This document shows positions 22,265 to 35,840 of a stretch of 64,000 bases of DNA, piece by piece. Origin of the DNA: Roridomyces roridus (lineage: Eukaryota; Basidiomycota; Agaricomycetes; Agaricales; Mycenaceae). A program made the position numbers and the translations under genes. The notes beneath the pieces were generated by a model. That model had not been told where the DNA came from. It searched no databases and saw only the letters and a program-made list of their open reading frames with translations. Each line of letters starts with the position of its first letter. The first letter of the stretch is position 1. The stretch is from positions 1-64,000 of the forward strand of contig JARKIF010000131.1 of NCBI GenBank assembly GCA_029378245.1, read 5' to 3'.

Positions 22265-24381
22265 ATGTCCGACATACCCAGACGAATTGGAAACTACTAT
22301 CTATCGGACAATCTAGGTTCTGGCTACTCAGGTAGGTTGTGTCCACCAGGACGTCTCCTGTCTCGCTGAGCAGGGTCAAGGATCCATCTTCCGCGCGACG
22401 CAGGTGCACACCGGACAGGTCGTCGCTTTGAAAGTCCAGCACGTGAATCACGAGTGCCCAACTAACCGTTATGAACGCGGCTTCTACCCGTACGAATTTT
22501 TCGTTGTCTTGGACGATCCCTACCCACGACTCTCAGATCGCTGCAAGGTGGTGAGGGAATGCCGACGTTGTGGGGGAGCGGTGTTGAAGGTGCGCCGTTT
22601 CTGCAGTTGTTGGAGCAATTTCGCTTATGGTTTGCAGGGGCGTGGGATTATCTAGGTAGGAGGCGCGTCTTGTCTGACGCAGGAGTCTCACCGGATTTCA
22701 GCCATCGACCTTCTTGGTGCCTCATTGGATAATTTGTACCGGAAGAGTGGCAAGGAAACGATGGATCTCAGCACCGTGTGTGCTATTGCCATGCAATTGG
22801 TGCGTATTGCGGCTTTTCCAGTTCTCGATACCAATGGAAAGTAGATTGCGCGGCTAGAGTTCATGCACAGCCGAGGTATGCTGCTTTTTTCGCGTAATTA
22901 CGGACTGCTCAAGACTTGTTAGGCATTTTGCACAGGGATATTCAATTGGGCAATTGCGTTGTGGGTTTACCACCAAACGAAAAGACAATCTACATGATCG
23001 ACTTTGGTTTTTCTAAACGCTACATCGATCCGTATACGCACACGCACATTCCCGATAGCAAAGCGAAACGGGACTTTATCGGCAACTACTGGTTTAGGTG
23101 AGTTGACCATCCGTCGCTCGGACGAGCTATTCATTCATGTTATGCAGTTCTGTCGGAGTCCATTGCCGCGGAAAGGGTAGGTTCACCGTTCATCTCTGTC
23201 CTGATCTATCTGAATTGCGCAGTGCCGTCACGACGGGACGACCTCGAAGCCGCTGCGCTGATGCTCATCCATCTTCTAACGCCTCGCGGTCTTCCCTGGA
23301 CACGAAACGGCGTCCCAAAGAGCGACGAAGCTCACGATCGGTTGAAGAAGGCGAAACGGAATGCTCGGCCAGAAGATCTCTGCCGTGGGTTGCCCCCCGA
23401 GTTTGAAGAATTTCTGCGCTACTGCCGGAGACTGCAGTTCCAAGAATGCCCGGATTATGACCATTGGATCGAAGAATTCAGGGCGCTGGCTGCCGAGTCG
23501 GGCTTTCCGGAGAGCGACGACTTTGTCTGGCCGCCTGTGCCGGCAGTGGGTGTAAACAACTTTGTTCTATGCCTTCTAACTAGGATTGCAGCCCCAACCG
23601 CACTCGAAGACTCCCCGTCGCAGTCTTGCCCCAGGACCGGAAGAGATGGAACGCATTCTAAACGATCTCACAAATCTGGACCTTGGGGATCCCGTCCTAG
23701 CCGACCGAAAGACGGTGGACGAAGCCGTTCGGAAGGCTAAAGCTGCAGCCAAGGACGATTCCACCAAGACTCCGGAGGTCATCGACATTACTGGCGACTC
23801 GGACGACGAGCCGGATACGATCCCGCCTCCGCACCTCACTCCCAAAGCGTACAAGTTGGCCAAATTGACGAAACGCGCATCGGAGGCGACGGATAATCCG
23901 CAACTCTCCGAGCTGGTGTTGGAATTCATTGAGATTCTCCGGTCCAACAGTTCGAGGACGCTTACCAAGGAGGGGTTCGCGTTTATCGACGCGCTGTACA
24001 AGCAATTGGCCGATCCGTCCGTGTTTATTATGCCGTTGAGGCAAGTGCTCGTGTTGGATAGGCCGCGAGATGTCTAATGGAATTTATAGAACCTCGAGGC
24101 AGCGCTCGTCTGATAAGAGTCTGCAGCAGCAGCAAGAAAAGGAGCCTACGCATGTCAAGTTAGGAGTTGTTGCGAGGCTGAGGACGGAGGTTCTTGACGC
24201 CAGGAGTAACAAGGCGCTGGCGAGGATGGTGGAAGAGTTTGGGCAGGTCACCAATAAGAGCAGTGGGAGGACAGTTACCAAAGTGCGTTTCCTCTTTTTC
24301 TTTATCGGCCCGTGCTCACGGCAGCAGGACGGGTTTTCGTTTCTAGAGGGAGTGGCCCAACAATTGAAGGTGATAGTTTGA
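22265..24381 (+). CDS. Casein kinase 1-type protein kinase with C-terminal repeats
   Basis: This is a CK1-group kinase. The start MSDIPRRIGNYYLSDNLGSG is followed by the lysine strand VALKVQHVNH, then NRYERGFYPSLQGGEGMPT, WDYLAIDLLGASLDNL, IARLEFMHSRG, LHRDIQLGNCVVG, IDFGFSKRY and VPSRRDDLEAAALMLI. The R-R-D-D-L-E motif is diagnostic for CK1. The usual lysine of the HRD-x-K loop is glutamine here. About nine introns are inferred, including one with donor GTAGGT right after the glycine loop. The C-terminal 230 residues are not part of the kinase. They are acidic at first (VIDITGDSDDEPD) and then hold two related helical units of about 50 residues, each with S-S-R/G-R-T-x-T-K-x-G-F-x-F. The function of this tail is unknown. 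Confidence 0.85.
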
Positions 24382-24558
24382 TTCCTTGATTTGTATCTGG
24401 TATGTATGTAAAGAAAATGTAGCGATTATGAACCTCGAGACCGCCTGGCCGAGGCTGGAGTTTCGATGAGGTTCTCAGCCCAGGCCCGGTCCTGTCTCAC
24501 GCGTGACATCATCGCTGCGTATATAACGCGGCGAAAGCAGCGCGTCCATTACACCACC

Positions 24559-26707
<2,149 letters not shown>

Positions 26708-27099
26708 GTAGAAGTTTTTGTATTTTTTCTTCAAGTGTAACAAGTAGTACTGTAAAATCGAGCCACCCTCTTCCTTCCATTCCTGCTGCTGAGCGTTTCC
26801 TCCGCGTTTTATTCTTCCTGCCAGATAATGGCGCCACAAGGTGGGGATAATAGTGCGGGAACTGATAAATTGGACTAGAAGCCATCTCCGCACTCGATTC
26901 TCCCCGGCAGTCTCCCGACTTGGCCATTGATCTCCCTGTTCGAATTGTTTTGTGGCTTCAAGCGTACCTGACCTGCCATGAGCTGCTTAATTGCCTCGAA
27001 ATGCCGAACTTCTATTACTCTTCGCCGTAGAAGCTCGGCATTGCGAGTATTCGCTTCCCCTTCCTCTTCCTTATACCCTCCACCATTCTGTGCACCATC
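26708..27099. other. Intergenic, upstream of the RGS-like gene
   Basis: This stretch of 392 bases holds the pyruvate decarboxylase 3' end and the promoter of the next gene. A pyrimidine-rich leader (about 27050-27095) precedes the ATG. Nothing coding is supported. Confidence 0.4.
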
Positions 27100-28902
27100 A
27101 TGGACGCGCGGCCCAAGGTGGTAGAGCTTAGTTTCAAGTCGATCCTTTCGCTGCCTGTGCGTTCCAACACGCGCCGTGCACTTTGCCCGTTCTAACACGC
27201 GTTCAGATTCGTCTTTGCAAGCCACCGCCAGCCGTTCCAAAGGCCAGGTCGTGCGGTGGTGCGTCTCTCGTCCGTTCCATACTACTGACGCGAGCTTTCC
27301 TTGCAGTCACACCTGCCTTGAAGGTGCGCTTGGACGATGTTTTGGACAGAAAGCATTTGCCGCCTTTGGGTTCGCGTTTTTTTACTTCCCCATCTCCCCG
27401 CGCTCACCCGTATTATACAAGGTCTGAAAGACTTTGAGGAATGGCTCCTGTACTGCGAAGACTCGGTCGAGAACCTGTATTTCATTCTGTGGCTCAAAGA
27501 GTATACCCTCAAGTACAAGCACTGGCTCCGCACCGCCTCTGCCATTGGCGACTATAGGATGGACTGGCCGCCGACTTCATCCGCCCAATTAGCCATGTTC
27601 TACGCGCGCGGAAAGAGCACCTTTTGCTCGCCCAACGCGCCGTATGAGCTCAATCTTCCTTCCGCTACATTTGAACCTTTGCATTCCGCTTCGACACACT
27701 CGTCACATCCTGACCCGCTCATTTTCACTCAAATTGCGATCGAGACTCGGAAAATGCTTGACGAAAGCCTGTCGCGCTTTGTGACCGCACAATGTTCAAA
27801 CGTGGGGAATAAAAGGGTATTTTCCTGCTCGCCCTCGACATGCGCATTCGCTAATTGGCTTTAGGCATTGTGCGGTATCATTGCGGGAACGACGTTCTCT
27901 CTAATCGGTGCTTTGATCCCGCTGGCGTACAATCTCGCTACTGGGCATTCGCGCTGGCTTCGGCTCAGTGCTTTCCCGGGTTTGTGGCTCGGGTTGACCA
28001 TCCTCTTGGCCAGTTTCAATGGGATCTGCGTCGGGGTTTGGGTTTTTGGCGATTTGAGGCAGTTGCGTAAATTTGAACTGTCGCGTCCCGTCATTTCAAA
28101 GCCCATTTCGCGCCGACCCACAATCTCCTATTCCATCACCGTTCCTCCAGCCGTTCCACCACGTCTTACGATTATTCCTCCTTCGCCGGCTCACATTCGT
28201 TCACCATCCTCCTCCAGTTCCCATTCCGGCTCTCACAGTTCCTGTTCCATATCGCCGGCATATTACGACGCGGATCCGGTGGATGGGCCTGCTACTAGTC
28301 CTGCCACCCCCGATACTTTGGCCACATACACGTATCCTACAAAACAAACGTTCAACGAGACCGGGGAAAGTGGGGCGGACCCTTTTGTTGCCACTGCTTC
28401 GTTCATCCACCCCTTCGACCTACTTCCGGAGGATGACGATCAGTTTGGAGGCCCACCCGCTATTCTGCCAGAGGAACGGCAACTCCTCTCACCTTTCGAC
28501 TTTGACGCCTTGCCTCGGTGTTCGAGACCGCATGTCCCGAGGAGTATGGTCAAAGGAGAGCAGCAGTTACCCCCAAAATCGTCTTTACGCGGTCTCCTCG
28601 AGCGTATGCAGGCCAAATGCGTTCCCAAGTGGACCACGGCCGTCCCGACTGCCGTACGGGATGAAAAGGTGCCGCAGGACATGGATGTGCTGACGGCGGT
28701 CCACATTGACAAGGAGAGTGCGGTGCGCAAGCAGTTCAAGATGGTGCAAGCCGTCCCTGCCTTTGCCGTCCCGCTCACTCCTGTGCTCAGCGAGGTCGTC
28801 GTGCGCGGACAGTGGGAGATTATCGTACGGTCTGCTGTGTTTGCTTTGATCCTCAGTTGCGTCCTTCTCGGGTGCCTTCTTATTCCGCCGATGAGGAGAT
28901 GA
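27100..28902 (+). CDS. RGS-domain membrane protein, Rax1-like
   Basis: This protein has the layout of fungal RGS/Rax1 proteins: an RGS fold followed by transmembrane helices. The N-terminus reads LSFKSILSLP, then TPALKVRLDDVLDRKHLPPL, then LKDFEEWLLYCEDSVENLYF, which is typical of RGS helices. After PLIFTQIAIETRKMLDESLSRFV come membrane segments ALCGIIAGTTFSLIGALIPLA, FPGLWLGLTILLASFNGICV and, near the end, IIVRSAVFALILSCVLLGCLL. A long Pro/Ser-rich cytoplasmic stretch of about 200 residues separates the last two. Four introns are inferred. Rax1 marks division sites in yeast, while Aspergillus relatives modulate G-protein signalling; which role applies here cannot be told. Confidence 0.83.
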
Positions 28903-29099
28903 TGTTTGCTGGACGATTTTCCTTTGCTTTATTTCTTGCTAGCGTGCTCTGATCGCTGTCGCTATAATGCTGTACTGAACCCGTCTAATGTGATCACGCC
29001 GTTTTTCTATCCACAAATGTATTGCCAGGTATCGAGGTATAAGTAGTGTTGTCTAATGATACAACTTGGGAATCGTAACAGAAAAGAAATGTGCAGCAA

Positions 29100-31532
29100 T
29101 CAGTTAGTAATCGCGGCATGGCACGCAGTGTTTTGAGCATCGCAGGCGCTGACGGCAAAGCCTCCACCAGAGTTGGCAGCGTTGCCGCAGAGGTTGTGCT
29201 GAACATCGCACGAACGACCGAGGGCAGCGCTCAGGTTGATGAAGTCGGAGTCTGATACATGCAAATTAGGAAGGGATAAGGCACTCGATGGGAGAAACGT
29301 ACTATCGGTGACGAATCCCTTGGATCCTCCGGCGGTAACTGGGGGTGCGGCCTGACCGCCAAGAGCCTGAGTGAAGGTCTAGAGCAGAATAGTCAGGGAC
29401 CGTGAACGAAGGGATGCATATCAACTCACCTGCAGGTTACCGCTCGCGGCAGCGGCAGGTGTACCAGTGGCGGCAGCGACGGTGGTGGCAGCGGCGACGG
29501 TGGTGGCAGCAACGGCGGTGGTAGCAGCAACGGCGGCGGGAGTGCCAGTAGAACCAGCGATGGGGTTGCCCTGGTCGTCAATAGCCTCGACAGCAGAGAA
29601 GTCCTGAGAATAAGAATGAGTCTCGGAGAAGAATGAAACATAGGAATACGAACGGTGGTGAGACCGAAGCCGGCGTTGAAAGCGTCAGCGGCAGCACCGA
29701 CTTTGCCGAGGGGGTCAGCAGCAGCCTTGGCAGCGAGGCAGGTCGCCTTGGCGGTGGCATCGGCTTTGCAAGAGTTGGTCAGAGTGTCGCAAATGAACTG
29801 GGTGATGATGGTGATAGCCTGGGCAGAACCATGGTTGTACGAGGTCAGGTCGTCGGGCTCAAAGGAGGTCTCCTTGCGACCATCGAAACCAGCCGCGAAA
29901 TCGATCTTGGGAATCGAGCACGAGCCAAAGTTGCCAATACTACCGGAGGTAGAAACGAGGACGGGGGCAGGGGAAGAGGCGGCAGGAGCAGTAGCAGCAA
30001 CGGTGGTGGCAGCAGCGACAGCGGTGGTAGCGGCGGCGCCAGTAGAGCCAGCGACGGGGTTGCCCTGGTCATCAAGAGCCTGGACGGCAGCAAAGTCCTA
30101 GGAACGAGAATGAGTCTAGGAAACCATTGAAAAATAAGAATACGAACGGTGGAGAGACCGAAGCCAGCGTTGAAAGTGTCAGCAGCAGCACCGACTTTGC
30201 CGAGGGGGTCAGCAGCAGCCTTGGCAGCGAGGCAGGTAGCCTTGGCGGTGGCATCGGCTTTGCAAGAGTTGGTCAGGGTGTCGCAAATGAACTGGGTGAT
30301 GATGGTGATAGCCTGGGCAGAACCATGGTTGTACGAGGTCAGGTCGTCGGGCTCAAAGGAGGTCTCCTTGCGACCATCAAAACCAGCCGCGAAATCGATC
30401 TTGGGAATCGAGCACGAGCCAAAGTTACCGATGTTGCCCGCTGCTGGCTGAGTTGCGGCGACAGCGTCAGTGGAAGTGGAACCCGCGGCGGCGGCAGTGA
30501 CAGTGACCGTTCCGACACAGTCATCACTGAGAAAGAACATGAATACGAGGATACCAAAGTGAGCGGGTCCACGTACGTGCTGGAAGCACTGCCGGAGGCA
30601 GCACCACTGTCAGCGGCAGAACCACTCGTGGCAGCACCACTGCTGGCAGCGGACCCGATGCCAGCTACAGCGGCAGTGATTTCGTCGGCAGTGGCATCTT
30701 CAACAAGAAGGTTCTGGGAGAAGATGCACCCTACGGCGTCGTTGGCATCGTCGCAGGTGTTTCCTTTGCCGGTGTTGTCTGTGACGGCCATGAGGAAACA
30801 TTCAAACACAATAACAAAAGGGCAGCTTACCATTAGGGTTGCCGGGTGCGAAAGTGCCGGCCTTGAGGGCGTCCTGAGCGTTACCACCAACGGCCGCGAT
30901 TTGTTGAGCAAGGGCGAGGGTGATAGCCTTGTTAGTCGCTGCCGCGTTCGCAGATGCCGGGTCCTGGGAAAGCGAAACATGAGGATAACACGAGAATTGA
31001 ACCACGATGTACGAACCTGATGTTGCTGGATCGCGGCGATCTCGGGGTTGACCGCCTTGATGCTCGTGCAGGGAGCAGTAACACCACCGACAGTGCCCGA
31101 GTTACGCTCGAGGGCACGGTAGATGAGAGCGGCGACCTGACCATTGACGTCACCGGCAGCCTTGGCGTTCGTGAATGCCTGATCAGCAGTCGCCTGCTGC
31201 AGACACGTTGCGTCCTAGGCACAAGATATATGGGAAACATCTTTGAACGAGTAACAACTCGACTTACGGTAATTTTGCCGGCACCCGCGATGGCGGCAGC
31301 GTTACCGAGCAGACCAAAGACAGAGTCCTGAATGTTGTCCGGGTTGTTCAAAACCAAACTGGCTTGTACGGTTGTCAAGAACTGCTGGTGTGAATGCTCT
31401 GTGGACAATGAGTGTTGTGGGTGAGTACGGACGGGTCAGGAACGTACCCTGGGGCACTTCACGGCGAATGGGCAAGGCCAATGAAGAAGTAGAAAGAAGG
31501 AGTGCAAGAAAGACGGTCTTGGGGGACAGCAT
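29100..31532 (-). CDS. Secreted protein with a tandemly duplicated cysteine-containing domain
   Basis: The start MLSPKTVFLALLLSTSSLALP is a clear signal peptide. The mature protein is rich in Ala, Thr, Ser and Gly. An N-terminal region (QFLTTVQASLVLNN, VFGLLGNAAAIAGAGKIT, TADQAFTNAKAAGDVNGQV) is followed by two almost identical copies of a domain beginning IGNFGSCSIPKIDFAAGFDG. Each copy contains FEPDDLTSYNHGSAQAI and FICDTLTNSCKADATAKATC. The copies are separated by Ala/Thr linkers and followed by a conserved C-terminus, DFINLSAALGRSCDVQHNLC. I do not recognise a function; the domain type is one I associate with basidiomycete secreted proteins. About eight introns are inferred. Confidence 0.78.
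29543..29940. repeat. Direct repeat unit 1 (exon-intron-exon)
   Basis: This is the first of two near-identical units inside the secreted-protein gene. The spacing to unit 2 is 494 bases (for example GAATACGAACGGTGG at 29644 and 30138). The identical stretch includes an intron and the start of the upstream exon, so the whole genomic segment was copied rather than a cDNA. Confidence 0.85.
30036..30433. repeat. Direct repeat unit 2 (exon-intron-exon)
   Basis: This is the second copy of the 494-base unit. Over about 300 coding bases I count only a handful of differences from unit 1, most of them silent. The flanks diverge immediately outside the unit: on the 3' side of the gene unit 1 runs into a longer Ala/Thr linker. 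Confidence 0.85.
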
Positions 31533-32153
31533 TGTGAAAAATTTCTTATCCAGCAGAGTAAAAGAAGGTGTGAAAGAAAGGACGACCTGAAAGAGAGTCA
31601 GAAAAGCGGGAGGGAGACGACGAGGAACAAAACGCACGAAAAAACCAAGTTGTCAAAGACTAAGCAACAAGAACCTGTCTTGGTCAATACCAGTGGAGAG
31701 TATGAACTGGGGATGGAAAAAACAAAGGCGGGCCTTATAAGGCTTGGAAGAACACGTGGGAATCGGTTTCAATAAAACTATGCGGTATAGTATCCGAGGA
31801 AGATTTCGTGGTGGATCACGGTAACCTGGAGGACGATCATGAGTGGCCGTTGCCCTGACATTCAGGTCCAGTCCACCGCTAAAAAGCCGGCGGAATAGGG
31901 CCGCAAATTGAATGGGCAAGGAGGAGGTTTCCAGGCCCGGGTCTGCTTTGGGTCTGCTCCTCCACTAACTCACCCGACGAGCCCGTACCAAAGGGCGCCT
32001 GATGTCCGCAGGTGAGAGAGCACCGGAGTATCACCGGACCAATCGAAAATGATTAACAGAAAATCGCGTAGCGGGCCAGGCCCTGGCTGAAATATTCTAC
32101 CTTCGCTAAGTATGCAGCGGACTGGACCGATCTTCCGAATGCTCCTTTCTATA
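31533..32153. other. Intergenic, promoter of the secreted protein
   Basis: About 620 bases upstream of the secreted-protein start. ORFs here are short and show no motif. The stretch also holds the 3' flank of the mitochondrial coiled-coil gene. Nothing else is seen. Confidence 0.4.
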
Positions 32154-32852
32154 TCATATCCGAACCTCCGACGCGTCCTTTTTTGACAGAGAATGAACAT
32201 CTTTTTCTGTGCGCCATGGAGTTCAGTACAGCAGCGAGCAAGCGAGCCCGACTTACGGATCCCCCAGACATGTGTTCTCAGGTCAAGGAACTCTGAAGAC
32301 ACTTGAGCGTTCTCCGAAAGGAACAAAGCGCGCGGTACATACCAACATGGAGACCGTCGTAAATCTTCTTGACCTCGGCTCTAAGTCGCACCAGATCATC
32401 CTTGGATGATGAATTGCTCTGCAGAGCTTTCAAATCCTTCTCGACGGCTTCAATCCTCGATATATGCGCTGTAATCTTGACGACTTGAGTTGTATCACAG
32501 GTCGTCAAACGGGATATGATGAACCTTTTCTGTGCTGAGTTTCAGTTCGTCAACGCTAGCCTGCAGAGCCGCCGAAGCCTGATTGTATTCGTCGAGAAGA
32601 TGGTAGGCAGCAAAGGAGGCGGCGAGAGAGAAACCAGCGAGGAACCCGACAATGCTATGTACCGAGGTGAGATGGTGAAAGAGGTGCAGGCGAAAGCACA
32701 GACCCGCCCCGGAAGGCTCCGACTGGTTTCTTTTGAATCACGGGAGATCCAACGTTCGGCAACTGCTCATTTCTGGAGACCCGAGACGTGGAGAAATAGC
32801 GGGACGAGGGGGCCAGCCGCAAGCAGCGGGCAGCGCGTAGCGTCGAGGCCAT
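32154..32852 (-). CDS. Mitochondrial inner-membrane coiled-coil protein, function unknown
   Basis: The N-terminus MASTLRAARCLRLAPSSRYF is a strong matrix-targeting sequence rich in R, S and A. One membrane segment follows, GIVGFLAGFSLAASFAAYHL. After it the protein is a charged coiled coil: YNQASAALQASVDELKLSTE, then ISRIEAVEKDLKALQ, then LVRLRAEVKKIYDGL. The C-terminus EFLDLRTHVWGIQKDVHSL ends in EVRI and TGA at 32154. Four introns are inferred, and all splice in frame. The layout suggests a matrix-facing or intermembrane-space organiser. I recognise the pattern from other Agaricomycete genomes but not a characterised homologue. Confidence 0.72.
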
Positions 32853-32904
32853 GTTTGTTCAACTTGGCACTTTGATTGCGTGTTCCCTTTCGAGATCGAC
32901 CATC
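32853..32904. promoter_or_regulatory. 52-base bidirectional promoter/leader
   Basis: The two divergent start codons (ATG at 32852 on minus, ATG at 32905 on plus) are only 52 bases apart. All upstream sequence common to the two genes therefore overlaps the opposite gene's 5' end. Regulatory elements for each gene probably lie inside the other's coding or leader sequence. Confidence 0.55.
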
Positions 32905-35684
32905 ATGTCCAGCAAACGCAAGGAAAGTCAAGGCGAGCATTCTGGACGAGCGAGGAAGAAAATCAAGCTGGACGAGGCCAGGACAATCGCTGTCCAGACA
33001 CCAGGGCCGTCCTCAAACCGTTCGTTGCTTCCACCAACAAGAACGCACACAATTGAAACAACGCACAGAAAAGCGTCTAGGAAGTGCTATCGATGTGGAG
33101 AGATTCACAGAGGTGGCATACATCCTGAAGTGGCCCACCCCTTGTTTCTGAGAATTTGCAACAGGCTCGGGCCTTTGAGATTGATGCAATGCACAAGGCA
33201 ATGAAATCAGCAAAGTTCGCACTGCGCTAGCTTGGTGCTTCTTAACTCATTTTGTCTCGCACAGTGCGAGCTCTACACAACGGGTTTGGCAAACCCTTCC
33301 TCGCCATCTGCGTCGAAGAGCGGCCAGTCACGATGTCCGTCGCGTACCACTTCGCTTACGCGATCGAGCGCGACAGGAGGTGAATTCTCGCGTCAAAAGA
33401 TCCGTATGCCTCGACTTAAGTCTTTCGTGCAGATGAACGCTGTGAAAATCAAGGCTCCTGCGCGTTTAATGTCGAAAAGAGGCAAGGACAAGCGCCTTTC
33501 TCGGACAGAGACGTTTCTTAAACGGCAACGCGACAAATCGTGGCTGGAGACTCACATTTGGCACGCAAAACGTATGAGAATGGAAAATATGTGGGGTTAC
33601 CGTTTGGTTCGAACTCGATTTCCGCTCCCTTTTCGTTTTAACATGAGCACAGGCGGTCACTCCCACGGAGAAAGCATTCCGCCCGTCTCACAGAGCGTCT
33701 GTTCATGGTTCTATCCTTCATGATGCTTCGTATCAATCTATCATACAAGTTTCTGGGCCGGAAAAGATACTGAGGAATGTTTTGGACGGTTGTTGTGATC
33801 TTCAAGGACCAGGTCCTGGGGCGATGCGGTTAGAGCTTTTTCGATTCCCCAATACCCATGGCTCAAAGCATTGTACAGATATGTTGCCGGTTCTAGGACA
33901 CTCGACACACATATCTACTTGCCCGGCGGTTATCCATTCGGTCTCATCGGTCCTGCGACCATCTTTTGGAGATCAGTTACCAAGAATGGTTCTGTTCCCG
34001 ACGGCGCATCGAAAAAGTCTGGCAAGGGCAAGGAACCTGCTGTGGCATCCTCAAATCCGGATACTGTTCCTCGGGCTGTTTGGATCTTAACCCACCCCGC
34101 TATATCCGACCAAGTCTTCCAAGCCGTCAAGACGTCGGCCTCTCTCGTCCTTGATGCGGCTCGCCAACAGGCGCCAGAGGGCACGCAAATCCATGAGATC
34201 GGAGTCGAAATCGAGGACTTGAGTGGGCAGATTAATGCGTTCGAGATTATGGGCCCCAAAGCCAACCAGGTCCTGAAAGGCGCTTTGTCTCCGATCGCCA
34301 ACGATTCGAGGGAGGATTTCCGTAAGGTGTGTATCTTTTAATCATTTGTCTTACCGCACTAGAACCCGCACAGTTTTGGGCACTTTTGACGGATTTACAA
34401 ACATCGGGGTCTATACCTCGCGGGACCATCATAGGTTTCAAAGTCTTGGATCCTCGATTGAAGTGAGAGCTTTTTTTGTCTTCTTCTCACTCCATTTACG
34501 CCTGGAATCAGATTTCCTCCGAAGAACCCGAAACCGAGCAGTACCCCAGCACCCACTTTCATTCAACCCACCGCTGCGTTGGCTCAAAGCGACATTTGGG
34601 ACGAATCAACACGCGACAGTCTCAAGAAGCCTCGTTACAAGAAAAAAGACATTGACGAGAGAAGATCAAAGGTAGGATTGATCACTTTAGTGTTAGCACC
34701 AATAATCGAAAATGTGCAGAACCTTGTCCCTGGAACACCTTTGAATCCTCTGCGCCAAGACGACCGAGTGCCAGTGCTACTTATTCAACGTTCCGTAGAA
34801 CGCGGTGGCGGCTCTTCGACCGATCTTGCTCTCCATGGGTGGACATTACTTTTCCCCGCGGGGTGGTCCATGCCCTTACTTTCATCACTCATATTCACCG
34901 GGACTCGCGTCGGAGGGCAGCGTGAGCGTCAGACACAGGCATTTGAAGCAGGAGTCGGCTACTTCCCGCGCGACTATCCGCTCTGCGAGACTTACGATGC
35001 CTATGCCGGTGCACGCGAGGCTGAAGAGCGTGCCCGATGGGAGCGAACGCCACCTGCAAAACGGGCTAATTACACCCTGCTTGGTACGCGTAGTCCGTGG
35101 CGTCCAGACTGGCGTGTTGTCCTTGGTATCGAGGCTCCGGCCGATGCGCCCTTGGTATCTACGCAGCGCGAGGCAGGACAGGAGATGGTGGCGCAGTCGT
35201 GGCTTTTCCGCGGGCAAACCGTGGGTCCTCTCATCCAACGATTGCTACCCTCGAATTCCACCGCCCGCCCGTTGGCATTGGCGAATGAGCTCAACGACAT
35301 ACGACGCAAACGTTTACTGCCTCCATTAACACAGACGCCAGTTGCGTTGATGCAAGGCGCCTTGGTGCGCGTGCGGCTTACACCGTGCAACCGTGGTCGA
35401 CCCGGAGACTTGGCACTGATTTACGCTGTTGGCGACGAGGAAGCGCGTATGTGGAGACGGGCGCCGGGGAAGGATACCGAGTCTAATGCTCCACCAGAGG
35501 TTTGTCTGCGCAGCTCTCTGTGTTCATGACGATAATTCAATTGGGCTAGTTCGCAATATCGCCGGAGCATATTATAGGGTACGTGACGACCGGCAACTTT
35601 TCTCTCTCGCATGGGGAGGGTCTCGCGATCGGTGCTGTGGCTTTGACGAGTATCCTGCTGCTGAGTGAACAATCTCAGAGGTGA
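32905..35684 (+). CDS. POP1: RNase P / RNase MRP protein subunit POP1
   Basis: This is the largest protein of nuclear RNase P and MRP, which process tRNA 5' ends and rRNA. A basic N-terminus (MSSKRKESQGEHSGRARKKI) is followed by RAFEIDAMHKAMKSA and the signature WQTLPRHLRRRAASHDVRRV, then RQRDKSWLETHIWHAKRMRM, WGYRLAVTPTEKAFRPSHRA and SVHGSILHDASYQS, all hallmarks of POP1. The middle has RYVAGSRTLDTHIYLPGGYP and LTHPAISDQVFQAVKT. The POPLD block follows (LHGWTLLFPAGWSMPLL), and then the C-terminal domain with HIIGYVTTGNFSLSHGEGLA. About ten introns splice cleanly; two at first look broken but resolve with donors GTCCTG (after GGACCAG) and GTTCGA. No frame breaks. Confidence 0.95.
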
Positions 35685-35840
35685 CACCATCTTGCAGTGA
35701 CTGATCACCACTGATTTTCATTCCCAGACTTGCATCAAAGAACCTTCTGGTCAAAGTACGAGATCGCGACGAGCCACACTGTCGAGCAGCGTTCTTGGAA
35801 GTACTAGACAAATAGAGATACAGATACATAAATTAACATG

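Noticed and set aside
28073..28693. 206-residue ORF overlapping the RGS-like gene
   Set aside because: It is a +1 frame shadow of the Pro/Ser-rich loop of the real protein.
30127..31020. 297-residue plus-strand ORF
   Set aside because: It is antisense to the alanine-rich secreted protein. The repeat duplicates it too, which explains its apparent internal repeats.
33601..33652. GGTTCGAACTC resembling a tRNA B box
   Set aside because: It is inside a POP1 intron and no A box or cloverleaf can be formed around it.
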